Notes: generated from the letters alone by a model not told the origin. A DNA stretch of 64,000 nt from Gnetum montanum (GCA_015680685.1 MNCI01000590.1:1-64000), one strand, 5' to 3'; shown: positions 23,367-34,101, counted from the stretch's first letter. Numbers and translations: made by a program.

Positions 23367-24186
23367 TGATGGGATGTGATATCGCATGGGCCGTGATATC
23401 GCGACAGTCATGATATTGCATCCCACGTGATATCGCATACGCGATATCGCATCATCCCCTGCGATATCACATACGCGATATCGCGGTGCGCTGTCATATC
23501 TATAAATAAGAGGTGGCTCTCCTTTGTTTCCCATTCTAGGCCTAGATCGTAGTGAAAGTTTGGCAATTTTTCCACTCCAAAGATAGATTAATTTCCATGT
23601 GCCTGCAGTAGGAACTCTAGAGTGAACGAATCTTTATTCAAGCAAACATTATGCCTGAACACAAGTGCATGGAATAGGCTAATTAGGATTTTATTTATTT
23701 TCATTTATTATTCATTATTTACATGCTTTATTAGTTATTAAATCTCTCTCAACCCTTCTCTCCTAGTTAAGTGCCTCAGTACGACCACTTCGAGCACATG
23801 TGTTATGCTTGGTGATCCCAACAACGATTAGCGTTTGGTAACCAAGGTTGCATCGGTTCAGGGTGTGAACGGTAGGTGGGAATGAATGCTGACGCTAGGT
23901 TAATTTAGACTTAGTTAGTTAGTTAGTTAGAGTTAGTAATTAGTCTCTTCACCCTTCAACTCAATAGCATAGAAGACAAAAACATAAAAAGACATAAAAA
24001 TCATATACCTCAGACTTACTTAACCATACACCATGACAACTACAAGTAAGTCTAGGAAGACAATGAATAATTAACCTTAAGTGTTCCATGAGGTGTGTAG
24101 GCACTTACTCTATGAAATTCGACTGGATCATGTATGCTACGCTCGTTTTCGTATGGTTGAGTGTAGGGGTATCTCACCACTCATTA
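23367..24186 (+). repeat. Element A 3' LTR (820 bp)
   Basis: Starts TGATGGGATG and ends CACTCATTA (CA end changed to TA). TATA box TCTATAAATAAGAGG at about 23500-23514. It is followed by GAACC, the right target duplication. Confidence 0.92.
23377..23490 (+). promoter_or_regulatory. GATATC palindrome array upstream of LTR TATA (element A 3' LTR)
   Basis: Seven intact GATATC cores and one GATATT, mostly in the form GCGATATCGC or GTGATATCGC, spaced by about 8-16 bases and ending just before the TATA box. The 5' LTR of the same element has one. This is a promoter-proximal cis-element candidate; no binding factor is assigned. Confidence 0.6.
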
Positions 24187-24191
24187 GAACC
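24187..24191. repeat. Target site duplication of element A, right copy (GAACC)
   Basis: Exact match to 5289-5293. Confidence 0.93.
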
Positions 24192-24396
24192 TTATCACCT
24201 AGTTGAATTGTTACTTGTTGTATTTTGAGGGCATGAAGTTGCTTGTTGAATGCTTTGTGCATCTTATTCAAAGATAGGACCACTAATTGATTTTCATCTA
24301 GCACATTCAAGTTGATCACTCTTTCTTTTTATGTTATACTTAGGTCAAGATCTAAATCATAGGCTATTAAGAGTGTATGGAGCTTAGATTGGATTG

Positions 24397-24401
24397 GTAG
24401 T
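24397..24401. repeat. Target site duplication of element C, left copy (GTAGT)
   Basis: GTAGT before the left LTR; the right copy is ATAGT at 32817-32821, one G/A transition apart. Confidence 0.8.
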
Positions 24402-25158
24402 TGATGAGTGGCGAGGTACCCCTACACTCAACCATACGAATACAAGAGTTACATACGTGATCCGATCAAATTCCATAGATAGACTAGTTGTGGCATCTAG
24501 ACAATTATCCTTAGGTTGTAGTTTGCTATCTTCCCACCTAGACTAGTACTAACTTTATCATGTATGGTTTAGTCTAGACTGAGGTGTATGATGTGGTTTC
24601 TAACCTAATGCTACTCCTAAAGGTAATGGAAAGTAATATTGACTAATCTAAGTGAGAAAGGATGAGAAAGAATCTAGCTAGCCTAAGTGTGATGAGCATC
24701 CGTTCCTTGACTATCCATACATATCTTGGACTTCGTGCACGACTACTACTAGGATTACCAAGTGCAGATCCTAGGTATGCTACTAAGTTACCAAGTAGTT
24801 ACAGTTAAATGCTCGTAACCAAGTCATACTCATTCCGCATTTAATAGGAGTTTAAGGGTGAGAGATATTAACTAGGAAAGTAGTAAATAAAAATTACGCA
24901 ATGATGAAGTAATCTTGATCTTTATTTTTTGTCATGCACGTTTCCAAGTGCGTCACACTCGAATAAGGATGTCATAAAATTACAATCACCACACTATGGG
25001 CATACACTAAGAGGAAAAGGATTAAGAGAGAGAAATTAAACACTTAAACTAAGAAGTACTTATCTCTAATTGATCTATCTACCTCTTATTTATAGATGAG
25101 GAGACAAGTTGCGATATCACGTACACGATATCGTGGTGGACCAAATGATGACTCATCA
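24402..25158 (-). repeat. Element C 3' LTR (757 bp)
   Basis: On the minus strand it starts TGATGAGTCATC and ends CACTCATCA. It has a TATA box (CTATAAATAAGAGG, about 25081-25095) and two GATATC palindromes (25113-25118, 25127-25132). The flanking PPT shows it is the 3' LTR and not a solo LTR. Confidence 0.9.
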
Positions 25159-25176
25159 TACCCCCACAACTGAATG
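25159..25176 (-). other. Element C polypurine tract
   Basis: On the minus strand CATTCAGTTGTGGGGGTA directly precedes the 3' LTR; equivalent to the PPTs of A, D and E. Confidence 0.82.
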
Positions 25177-25335
25177 AAAACTCATCCTCAAGTTATAGTG
25201 ATTACACAATGGATAGGTATGGGATTATTGGATGGTGAAAATGGGTTTATGCCGCAGTGTGGAATGAAAACAAAAGTAAGACACAACATAAAGAATGCAC
25301 TACAACTACAAAATCGGTGGAACTCATGTAGTTCT

Positions 25336-28038
25336 TGGTAGTGGTGGCTCCTCCATTGGTGCTTTCCCTTTGTCTTGTGCTCTAGGTTTTTAGACTTGAT
25401 GGCATTGGAGTATGGCCTGGAGCTTCTCCTCTTCAATCTAGGGATCTTGTGCCATCCATGCTAATGTTTTGATGTTTGATGGATTTGGCACCTCCCATGG
25501 GCAAGGTAGTTGTGAAAACATTTGATTTTCCTTGACATACCATGCTGCAAATACGTGTTGTTCCTCTTCATAGGCTCTAGCTTTTATCTTTGTATTCTTG
25601 GAAATCCACAAGCCATTGAGCCAAATCTGCTGCAACACATTTTTGGCCTTAGTAGCTTTCCTTTACCACCTCAAGTTCAAAATTTAAAACCTCTAGTTGT
25701 TGCAATACCTTCTTGTGTTTTGAAAATTCTATTTCGTATTTGATGTTCGGGCACCCTACTTTTAACATGGCAAGGTTGGCATACCGCAAGTTTGCCAACT
25801 ATGTATTCTGTAAGATCTTGGATCTACAGGTCCCAGTTGTTAACTTCTGCCTGGTGGACAAAGGAATATGTGTCCAATATGGCCTGCTAGTTAGTGTGTT
25901 GTGCACTGATAGCATTGATGTGGGCCTTGGCCATATGGATCTCCTTCTCAAGGATATGTTTGTACATCCCCACCTAGTCCCAAAAGTTCTCCTTTAGATT
26001 TTCATGTCGTTTAGCCTCATTTTTCCATGCGCTTATTTCGATAGCTATCTTTTGATGAATAGCGCGTACCTCCTCCATTGAGAGGGTTCGATTCTCCCTG
26101 GCTAAATGGCTCATGTCCTGGTTGACCCAGATGAATTTTTCTCACAACTAATGAAAGTGTTCCTTGAGAACATTCTTTTGCTTCTCCATAGTGGTCAATT
26201 CAAGGTTTTCAATAACAAGCTACTTGTTCTCTTCTTGTAAGGCCTTGAGTGCCTTGATATGCGCATAAGTTTGTGCCTGTGCTGCAGAGGCATCCCAAAA
26301 AGCCTTCTCTTTTTCTTCAGCCACCCTTTTATTCTTCGTTAGAAGCTTGATGAGTTGCTTAGTTTTAAAATGGTTCAGCTGGCTTGCGGGAACAAATTGC
26401 AAAGGGTCCTACTATGCTACTTGTAGGGCCACGAGCTTTTCTTGCAATTTTTGTGCTTCTGCTTCAGCATGCTCAGCCCTCACCTCTATCAAGACTAGCT
26501 TCCTCTTGGTGGAAATGAGGTCTAATTGAATTGTTTTAACATCTTGATGGATGTCAAACAGGGACGTCATTACTTGCCCTACATCCTCATGTTTCACATG
26601 AGTCATTGAGGTTCTAGCCAAATTTTGAGCATCTCGTGCTCCTGTGAGATCTGTCGGTGGTACAACAGGTACATTAAATGATTCTTTGATGTGGTCTACG
26701 ACCACTTCCATGGCTTCCACTGCATCCTAGTATTGCATGATCACCACTGTGGCCTCTTCACCAGTTTCTAATTACACTTGGAAAGACGTAGCGTTTCCTA
26801 AGATTTGTTGTAACCAAGTACCTTCCCCTCCTCTTGTGTGGATGGATACTTCATCCTTTATGTGATCCAAAGAAATTGTGGGCTGTACAGCATCATCGAT
26901 GACACAAAAGAGATTTATGTTATCACAACTTCCGCAACTGACCATCTCAGTGATTGCCCTGAGATGGCTCATCGATGGTTTGTAGTCTTGCGATGGTGGT
27001 GGTTGATCTTGGCCCATGCTAGGCCCTACTTCCTATTGTTGGCTGGGTCCCATACCTAGAAATTGGCTAGGTCCTGCAAGTTGAGTTGCAGTTGGTTCAA
27101 CCATTTGTTTTTCTTCTTGTTCTGGGCCTAATGTCTCGCCAGTGATTTTCCTTGTAGCTGGCGACTTTAACAATTCAACATATAAAGCATGTTGGGCTTT
27201 TTGGAGGACATCATTAGTGTATCCTCTAATATCACCACGTTGGCATAAGCTCCTAATAATATAGGGGAAGGGCAATGCCATCTTCCCTATCTTCCGTTCA
27301 TCAAACTGCCTCAGGATCTCTGTACAGTATAGATGGGGTAGGTTAGCATCAACCCTTCCCATCAGCACTACACATCCCCATGCTGCATATGTTGACATCC
27401 TTTTTAAGCCCTTTGTGGGGAAGAGGTGATAAGTTCCAATTTTGAAATAGATCCTTTCTTCTATCATCAACTCTCCAAATGTCTTATCCCTTCCATACGT
27501 CCTCTTCAACCAAACTCATCGCACATCAGGGTTTGAATGGGTAGATAGCTGAGCAACCTTGGGTCCTATATTTGGAAGGTTTAATACTTTCGAAATGGCC
27601 TGCACAGAGAAATTGACTGTCATACCATAAATGTTAGCGGTGGTGCCCTGTTCTTTGTTGTGCTAGGTACCAAGCACTGCTTACAGAGAGGATAGGCCAT
27701 AAGGGAGATCCTTTGAGGTGATTCCTAATAGCCTTAGGAGAAAAATTTGCTAAAGATTCAAAGTTTAATTCCACAATCACTGCAACGAATGTGGATCTTT
27801 CGTGGATAGCTTGAACACAATCTTAGGGCAACGTGAGATGTTGTCCCTATCTAGGCACTGCAGCAGCTCCTCCTTCTGCCTACCTAGACTATATAGTAGT
27901 AGGGGATTCTTAGTGAATGCTAAATGATTGTTCCTCCTACTCTGTATGTTGTCTGGTAGGATCTTGGCTTCCTTCTCTTTAAGGTCGTTTACTTCCACCT
28001 TGAGCAGGACCTTCTCGTTGTCCACATTTCAAGGCCAT
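25336..28038 (-). pseudogene. Element C aORF: plant-transposon-domain and coiled-coil protein
   Basis: About 900 codons, the best preserved extra ORF here. The start is the ATG at 28038-28036, right after TGTGATTGCAG, a good splice-acceptor sequence; a frameshift follows soon after. The N-terminal half (about 27640-27130) has VNFSVQAISKVLNLPNIG, then FKIGTYHLFPTKGLKRMSTY and MALPFPYIIRSLCQ, matching in order the pattern of the putative plant transposon protein domain found in many plant elements. The rest (26720-25440) is Ala, Glu, Lys and Gln rich with heptad-like spacing, probably a long coiled coil. It ends near KAPMEEPPLPRTT. No signal peptide or membrane segment is seen. About ten in-frame stops. 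Function is unknown. Confidence 0.72.
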
Positions 28039-28321
28039 CTGCAATCACATGGGGTCAAGCGTTAGTAAGGTTGTTTTCAAAGTTAAGTTATACCTTACTG
28101 CTTACCTTAACTAATTTTATTCATTTTAGCTTCGTGTGATGTTTCCTGAATGATTGTAATAGTGAGTCCTGTTACTTAGGTTGTTTTCCAATTTTAGTTT
28201 CCATGTGTTCCTAGGGATGAAATGATTTTCAGCACAATTATTCTTATTATTATAATTAATTACCCTTAATGATGTCCTTTGGGAGATGATAAATTCCAAA
28301 AAAGTTAGCTGCTATTCGATG

Positions 28322-28346
28322 TGTGCCCCTCCCCCATAACTAAGCT
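28322..28346 (-). other. Mid-element PPT-like purine motif (element C)
   Basis: On the minus strand CTTAGTTATGGGGGAGGGG lies between the internal TATA box and the aORF ATG. It resembles the terminal PPT and has counterparts in A, B, D and E. Confidence 0.55.
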
Positions 28347-28513
28347 GAACACTCCGAGTTCAAGTAAGTTCAAACGGAATGAAAATTGGAGTACCAACGA
28401 GTGAGTTGTGGATATGAAAGCAAGGGTCACCCAATCGCAAGTCATAGAGAAAAAACTCGAAAACTCCCATGTGTGAAGTGTGAAAATAAGGTTAAGTGTT
28501 GTAGGGGGGCATC

Positions 28514-28571
28514 CCTTTTTATAGCTGGATGGGATGCGATATCGTGTCCAATACATCGCATACGCGATATC
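28514..28571 (-). promoter_or_regulatory. Internal promoter-like module upstream of the C aORF
   Basis: On the minus strand two GATATC palindromes (28571-28566 and 28543-28538) precede a TATA box CTATAAAAAGG (28524-28514), as in this element's LTR. The aORF ATG is about 480 bases downstream behind an acceptor-like site. Downstream of the TATA box the sequence no longer resembles the LTR. Promoter activity is inferred. Confidence 0.55.
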
Positions 28572-28589
28572 ACAGCCCTAGTGATGTTT

Positions 28590-29989
28590 AGGCTTGAGGG
28601 AAGATATCAAATTTTTAAAGTTTTTTTGCAATTAAAAGTGAAAATCAAGGACATGTGACACATGTTAAAAGGTTCATGGGTAAATTAATTTGTTTTGAAG
28701 ACATGAATAATTATGTATGGTGTAATTGTTTAATAAAACCTCGGGTGGTAGAGAAAAAGGCTATGTTATGGTACATAGGAACGTTATTATTCAGACAGAG
28801 TAATAAGGGGAAGAAAATTTTTGAAAAATATGCTGAGGGTAATAAATGATGTGTGGAAGGTGGATCATGAGTGAAAATTATAAGAGATTACACAAGTGGA
28901 TCCTCCCCAAAGCAGGTTCCAATGTATATTTCCCTTGTGTAACCACACTTAAAAGTGTGCATGGGCACTTAAAGGGTTAAGTGTAATTCACACTGATTCC
29001 ACAAAACACACACATGTAAATATCACTGGAATGAGGTAGTAATTCTACACTATACAAGACATGAGCAACAATTACATGAATAGTGAGGTGAGACAAACTA
29101 CAGAAGGGATTATAGAGATTGGGACATGAGGTAACTAACCTAGGGCACANNNNNNNNNNNNNNNNNNNNNNNNNNNNNNNNNNNNNNNNNNNNNNNNNNN
29201 NNNNNNNNNNNNNNNNNNNNNNNNNNNNNNNNNNNNNNNNNNNNNNNNNNNNNNNNNNNNNNNNNNNNNNNNNNNNNNNNNNNNTTTCTTCTCTCTCTCT
29301 CTCTCTCTTTTTGAATATCGAATCTAGAGAAGCCATCAACGTTCAGGCATGGGTGCATGTCTTTCCAGTGGGACCCCCTAGAACAACATTGGATTTTTGA
29401 GTGCCCTTTTGATTACTCTTACTTCCATTTTTTGTTAAATCTACAAGGATCTTAGTACAACCACGTTGCATAATAACTTCCACAGATGTCACCAAAGAGA
29501 TTCCGCAAGTCCCCTTGATGTCACACCCTAATCATTTCCCCTTGGTCCATCCTTCTTCATTCTAGGTACAATGAACACAAGATTAATTTTAAGTCTTAAG
29601 AATGTCAAGAATATCATTGTACCCTCGAACAGAACCTCTTTTTTGTAGAATGGATGAGTGGGTGTAATAGGCTCACTATCCAAATAATTGACCACTTAAG
29701 ACTCGATAACATAGAACACACCTCAACCAATGAGCCACATGTGTTTTTTATTTGTAGATGAGATTACCTATAGAAACATAAAAATACAAAAAGATAGAAT
29801 GATAAAATAATAAAAAATTAAAAATTAAAAAATGGAAAACTGGAAAACAAAAAGTTATAAAATTAAAGAAAATAAAAAAAAGAAGTTATTAATCCTACTT
29901 GTTATTAGAATGGGGGGTATCCCCCATAACTAAATGGTTGAGCATGGCAAGGATTAATAAATGAAAGGTGAGGATCCTTACATGTTGGA
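28590..29989 (-). other. Element C noncoding region between gag and internal promoter
   Basis: Occupies the place where PR, RT and IN should be. No coding motif is visible. It includes a purine motif (29919-29937), an A-rich segment (29770-29890), a CT microsatellite (29288-29308) and an assembly gap (29150-29284). Confidence 0.7.
29150..29284. other. Assembly gap (135 N)
   Basis: Run of N bases adjoining a CT microsatellite. Any predicted protein spanning it is meaningless. Confidence 0.99.
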
Positions 29990-31889
29990 AATATTGGGGC
30001 CTGGTCTTACTTACCCCATCAGGGTTCACACACCTAATCATCGTAAGCATAGTGGGGAAATTTATACAATGTAGTTCCCGGATAATGAGTTGACCCACTA
30101 TGATATTTGGGACTGTTAAATGGTATGCAAGGATCGGGATGTTGCCCTCCATGCCTGTGTTCATTGGGCCCTATGGTTGTTAGAGTATTATCTAGTAACC
30201 CTGATGAAGTAACATGAGGCGTTGGGTTCAAAGACAGGGGTGCACCACAGTTTTGGACTTGTGCTAAGTTGGAAGATGCAATGGCCTTGGAATTGGGTTG
30301 TCCCTTCTTAGGATCATTTCTAAAGAAGGGGCACCTTCGAGGTTGCTGAGGTCTCTCACTATTGTTGGAAATAGTAGCACAAGTAATGTTCAAGGTTTGT
30401 TGCTGTGGTGAAGACACCTTAGGAACAGTTGGTGGCCATGTAGAAGGAGGGAAAAATGAGAATGTTGAAAATTAGGAGAAGTGTAAGGTGCACAAGGTGG
30501 TGGTTGTGTTGAGGACATGCACTGATAGTATTATGGAGAATGGTAATGTGGTGAGATAGAGTATGTTGACCGAGTTGGGGAAATAGGATGTTGAACTGGA
30601 TAAGTGTTTGGATTCAGATGATATGAAGGGTGTCTCTAGTTTAAGGGTGGTTTCCCTCATGACTGGGATTTTTGCCACTGTGATTGAACATAGTATCTCT
30701 GTACGAACTCTAGATGTAACATGTTTCCCCAATGCTCATATAAATGTAACAAGATTGGGCATTGGCCCTTGGGGTGATCATACAGGTATATGTTGCATTC
30801 ATATGTTTGATTGGCAGTTGAGCTTTTATTTCCTCCATCCCTTCTTTTCGATTATCTACTAATGTTTCGTCTTGTTTCTCATATTGTCAAAACTTTATCT
30901 CTAATAATATCAATATATTCTCCACACTTTTTATATGTCCATTCCAACATCTTATTGATCTTTGCCCCGACTTCCTCTAATGATTGTTGTATTGGCATAG
31001 ATAGTTCTTTCTCCTTGTAATAGGTTGACTTCTCCTTTTTATGATCATGGACCTTTGTTAAGTTGAGATTTTGGTCCTGTTGATGTTTTTCAACACTCTC
31101 CCATCTAGCCATTTCTCTTTATTCTTTTGCTACCCACTTAATAAGCTCTTGGACTTGATGGGTTCATAGTTCATATAGTTGCCCTTTGGCATACACCCCT
31201 AGGGTCTCTCTTGTTTCATTACGTAGTCCATCAATGATATGGTACATTAGCCTTTCCTTGGAGAACCCATGACTTGGATAGTTGTTTAACAATGCATAAT
31301 ATCTTTCTAAGGCCATGTCCAAGGGTTCATGTTGTGCTTGTTTCCACTCTTGGATTTGTTTCCTCAAGGTTGACACTCTTGCGTAGGTTTGATATCTTTC
31401 ATTAAAAAGTTCTACCATTGTTGACTAATGTCATATTGAATCTGGTTTTAATGATCTATACCATACCTTTTCTTGGCCAACAAGTATCATAGGAAAGATC
31501 TTAAGTTTTTGCCAATCGTTATCAATGTTGTTCCATGCGTAGGCATTGTAGAAGGCTAGTAAATTTTGTTACGGATCTAAGTCCTAGCCTCCTGAGAAAG
31601 TAGGAAAGTTGTTTAAATCAAGATTAGGTAGACGGCTCTCTTTACAATGCCTACGAGAGATTTGAACAACCTCTTGTATTTATGTTAAGCTTGTAGTGGC
31701 CAGTAGGGGTTGATCGTCATCAGGTAAGTTATGCTTTTGTGCATTGGGATGACATTGCTTTTGTTCATGTTTATAAGAAATCCCCACCTTGGGTTGCGTA
31801 CTCCAATCTTCATTGTCATATAGTTCGTTGGTTCTCCAATGAACTTCCTCACTAGATGTGGCATTATTATAATTTTGTAGGAGAGGCAT
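29990..31889 (-). pseudogene. gag: Element C gag
   Basis: Starts at the ATG at 31889 only 145 bases after the LTR, so it lacks the head domain (DEYIPNFTFILHQ) seen in A, B, D, E and F; its first 70 residues are different. The gag core (about 31620-31160) has LDLNNFPTFSGG, VWYRSL and the open segment MVELFNERYQTYARVSTLRK (31418 on). The C-terminal motif CNIYLYDHPKGQC (about 30755-30715) matches the Cys/His motif of the relatives. A linker with RRCPFFRNDP follows, after which protease is missing. Broken by several stops. Confidence 0.83.
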
Positions 31890-32015
31890 GGTAGTGAAAT
31901 TGTGTGTGAATTTATATGTGACTCTTTATAATTATTTCTTCTTCCTAAGAGATATATCGTTAATTCCTATACAACGACCTTGTATGATATAACTAATCTA
32001 GATAACTAGCACTGT

Positions 32016-32032
32016 CCCCGACAATGGTGCTA
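32016..32032 (-). other. Element C primer binding site (tRNA-Asp type)
   Basis: On the minus strand TAGCACCATTGTCGGGG follows the 5' LTR; 13 of 17 match to the tRNA-Asp complement, all four differences G-to-A or C-to-T. Confidence 0.82.
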
Positions 32033-32033
32033 A

Positions 32034-32816
32034 TGATGAGTGACGAGGTACCCCTACAGTTAACCATACGAATACAAGCATTACACACACAATCTGGTCA
32101 AACTCTATAGATGGACTAGTTGTGGCATCTAGACAGTTAGCCTTAGGTCACAATTTGTTGTCTTCCCACCTAGACTAGTAGTAGCTTTTTCATGTATGAT
32201 GTAGTCCAGAGTGAGATGTATGATGTGGTTTCTAACCTAATGCTACTCCTGAAGGCAATGGAAAGCAATATTGACTAATCTAAGAGAGAAAGGGTGAGAG
32301 AGAATCTAGCTAGCCCAAGTGCGATGAACATCCATTCCTTGACTATCCATACACATCTTGGACTTTGTGCATGACTACTACTGGGATCACCAAGCACAGA
32401 TGCTAGTTACGCTACTGGGTTACCAAGTAGTCACACTTAAATGCTCATAATCAAGTCATACTCATTCCGCATTTAATAGGAGTTTAAGGGTGAGAGATAT
32501 TAACTAGGAAAGCAGTAAATAAAAATTAATTAAATAATTAAGCTCGGTGAATGCTGCAATGATGAAGTAATCTTGATCTTTATTTTCGGTCATGTGCGTG
32601 TCCAAGTACATCACACTCAAATAAGGATGTCGTACAATTACAATCACCACACTACGAGCACATACTAAGAGGAAAAGGGTTGAGAGAGAGAAATTAAACA
32701 CATAAACTAAGAACTACTTACCTCTAACTGATCTATCTACCTATTATTTATAGATAAGGAGATAGGCTATGATATCGCGTACACGATACCGTGGTGGGCC
32801 AAATGATGACTCATCA
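32034..32816 (-). repeat. Element C 5' LTR (783 bp)
   Basis: Plus-strand limits TGATGAGTGACG to GACTCATCA. It aligns with 24402-25158. It has one intact GATATC and one GATACC upstream of its TATA box. Confidence 0.9.
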
Positions 32817-33148
32817 ATAGTGTTGGAAGTTTTCTATACACTAACTTGTAGGGAGAGTAGCCAATAGAAAGTTTTCATTTTGAGCAATAAGCCTAGAGGG
32901 CATCATTGAGTTTGGTGCTCCAATCTCTGGTATATTTGCTTATGGTTTTTGTTAAGATCTACTTGACCATTAGCTTGGGGATGATAGGATGTTGTTAATT
33001 TATGTTCAACTCCCCAAGCATTGCATCAACTTTCTAAAAGTAGCACCTATGAAATGAGTTCCATTGTTAGAAATTAGTGCATGTGGCACCCCAAAACTAT
33101 TTACAACATTTTGTTGTATAAATCTAGTAGTAGTGGATGATGTACAAT
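32817..33148 (-). pseudogene. pol: Element B integrase piece 2 of 4
   Basis: The minus strand reads STTTRFIQQNVVNSFGVPHA then ISNNGTHFIGATF, the second half of the integrase core. The second catalytic Asp (DNG in A) is Asn here, a G-to-A change. It is followed by a region matching ATSYHPQANGQ of A with stops, then YKLVYRKLPTL, where element C entered. On the right it is cut by element D. Confidence 0.82.
33144..33148. repeat. Target site duplication of element D, left copy (ACAAT)
   Basis: ACAAT before the left LTR; the right copy at 39693-39697 is ACGAT, one transition apart. Confidence 0.8.
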
Positions 33149-34100
33149 TGATGGGACGCGATATCGCATGGGCCATGATATCGCAGTCGTTGCGATATTG
33201 CATCCGATATCGTGGTGCGCCGTCATATCTATAAATAAGAGGCAGCTTTCCCTTGTTTCCTAATCCTAGGCTAGAAGTAGGAAAACTCTGGCAGATTGAT
33301 CACTCCAAAGATATAATATTTTCCATGTGCCCACAGTAGGAGTTCCAAAGTGAACAGATGTTTATTCAAGCAACATTGTACCTGAACACAAGTTGTGTAC
33401 AGCAATAAAGATGAGCTTTTCGGATAAACCTTGTAGTGCATGGAATAGGATTTTATTACTTGTTATTTATTACATGTTATTTATTGTTTTCATAACACAG
33501 AATGAGTACGACTTGATTACAAGCATTTACGGATGTGTACGGATAATGAAGGAACGTATGCTCATCGTGATTAGTTTCTCTCTCACCCTTATCTCCTAGT
33601 AACGTGGGATGAGTACGACTTGATTACAAGCATTTAAGGATGTGTACTAATAATCAAGAAACAAATGCTCATCATGCTTAGGCTAGTTAAGTGCCTCAGT
33701 ATGACCACTTCAAGCACGTGCATTACGCGTGGTGATCCCAGTAAAGATTAGCGTTTGGTAGCCATAGTTGCATCAGTTCAGGGTGTGTACGGTAAGTGGG
33801 AACAGATGGTGATGCTAGGTAATTTAGACTTAGTTCATTAATTAGAGTTAGTACTTAGTTTCTCAACCCTTTACCTCATAGCATAGAAGACATAAAACAT
33901 AAAAGCCATAAAAATCATATACCTCAGACTTGCTTAACCATACACCGTAACAAATACAAGTAAGTTTGGAAAGACAAAAAATAACTAACCCTAAGTGTTC
34001 CATGGGGCATGTAGGCATTTAGTCTACGGAGTTCAACCAAAGCATGCATGCTACGCTCGTATTCGTATGGTTGAGTGTAGGGGTATCTCGCCACTCATCA
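33149..34100 (+). repeat. Element D 5' LTR (952 bp)
   Basis: TGATGGGACG to CACTCATCA. Three GATATC cores plus one GATATT before the TATA box TCTATAAATAAGAGG. Two tandem copies of a unit beginning GATGAGTACGACTTGATTAC lie at 33497-33690. Confidence 0.92.
33497..33690 (+). repeat. Tandem LTR unit, two copies (element D 5' LTR)
   Basis: Two copies of about 90-105 bases with GAGTACGACTTGATTACAAG and GCTCATCxTG. The 3' LTR has the matching pair at about 39085-39275. Confidence 0.8.
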
Positions 34101-34101
34101 T

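Larger units (their letters stand above)
5294..24186 (+). mobile_element. Element A: Athila-like retrotransposon with full but decayed gag-pol
   Basis: Plus-strand element bounded by LTRs 5294-6054 and 23367-24186 and a perfect GAACC duplication. Without the nested element N (8183-17288) it is about 9.8 kb. The order is LTR, PBS, gag, PR, RT, RH, IN, about 1.9 kb noncoding, PPT, LTR. It lacks the aORF carried by B and C. It is the only plus-strand copy here with RT and IN, yet stops in every domain make it dead. Its insertion site is the integrase C-terminus of element B. Confidence 0.93.
24187..24401 (-). pseudogene. pol: Element B integrase piece 3 of 4
   Basis: The minus strand reads NVLDENQLVVLSLNKMHKAF, matching MLDENRLVALSLNELHKAH of element A (about 21113-21170), followed by a GDKVL turn. 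It is flanked on the right by the 3' LTR of element C and on the left by element A. It is the central part of the integrase C-terminal region of B. Confidence 0.8.
24402..32816 (-). mobile_element. Element C: non-autonomous Athila-like element with gag and aORF, no polymerase
   Basis: An 8.4-kb minus-strand element with LTRs 32034-32816 (5') and 24402-25158 (3'), a tRNA-Asp-type PBS, and a PPT. The inside holds gag (31889-29990), a noncoding stretch with an assembly gap, an internal TATA-plus-array module, and a long aORF (28038-25336). No protease, RT, RNase H or integrase is present between the gag linker and the aORF. It lies within the integrase of B. Confidence 0.9.

Noticed and set aside
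24402-25158. Possible solo LTR
   Set aside because: A PPT adjoins it at 25159 and a partner LTR with PBS and near-matching TSD lies at 32034-32816.
25336-28038. Calling the aORF a retroviral envelope gene
   Set aside because: No signal peptide, membrane segment or cleavage site; motifs fit the plant transposon domain and a coiled coil.
29119-29400. Frames crossing the N runs (also 59275-60063)
   Set aside because: The unknown bases are read as open, so these lengths are not real.
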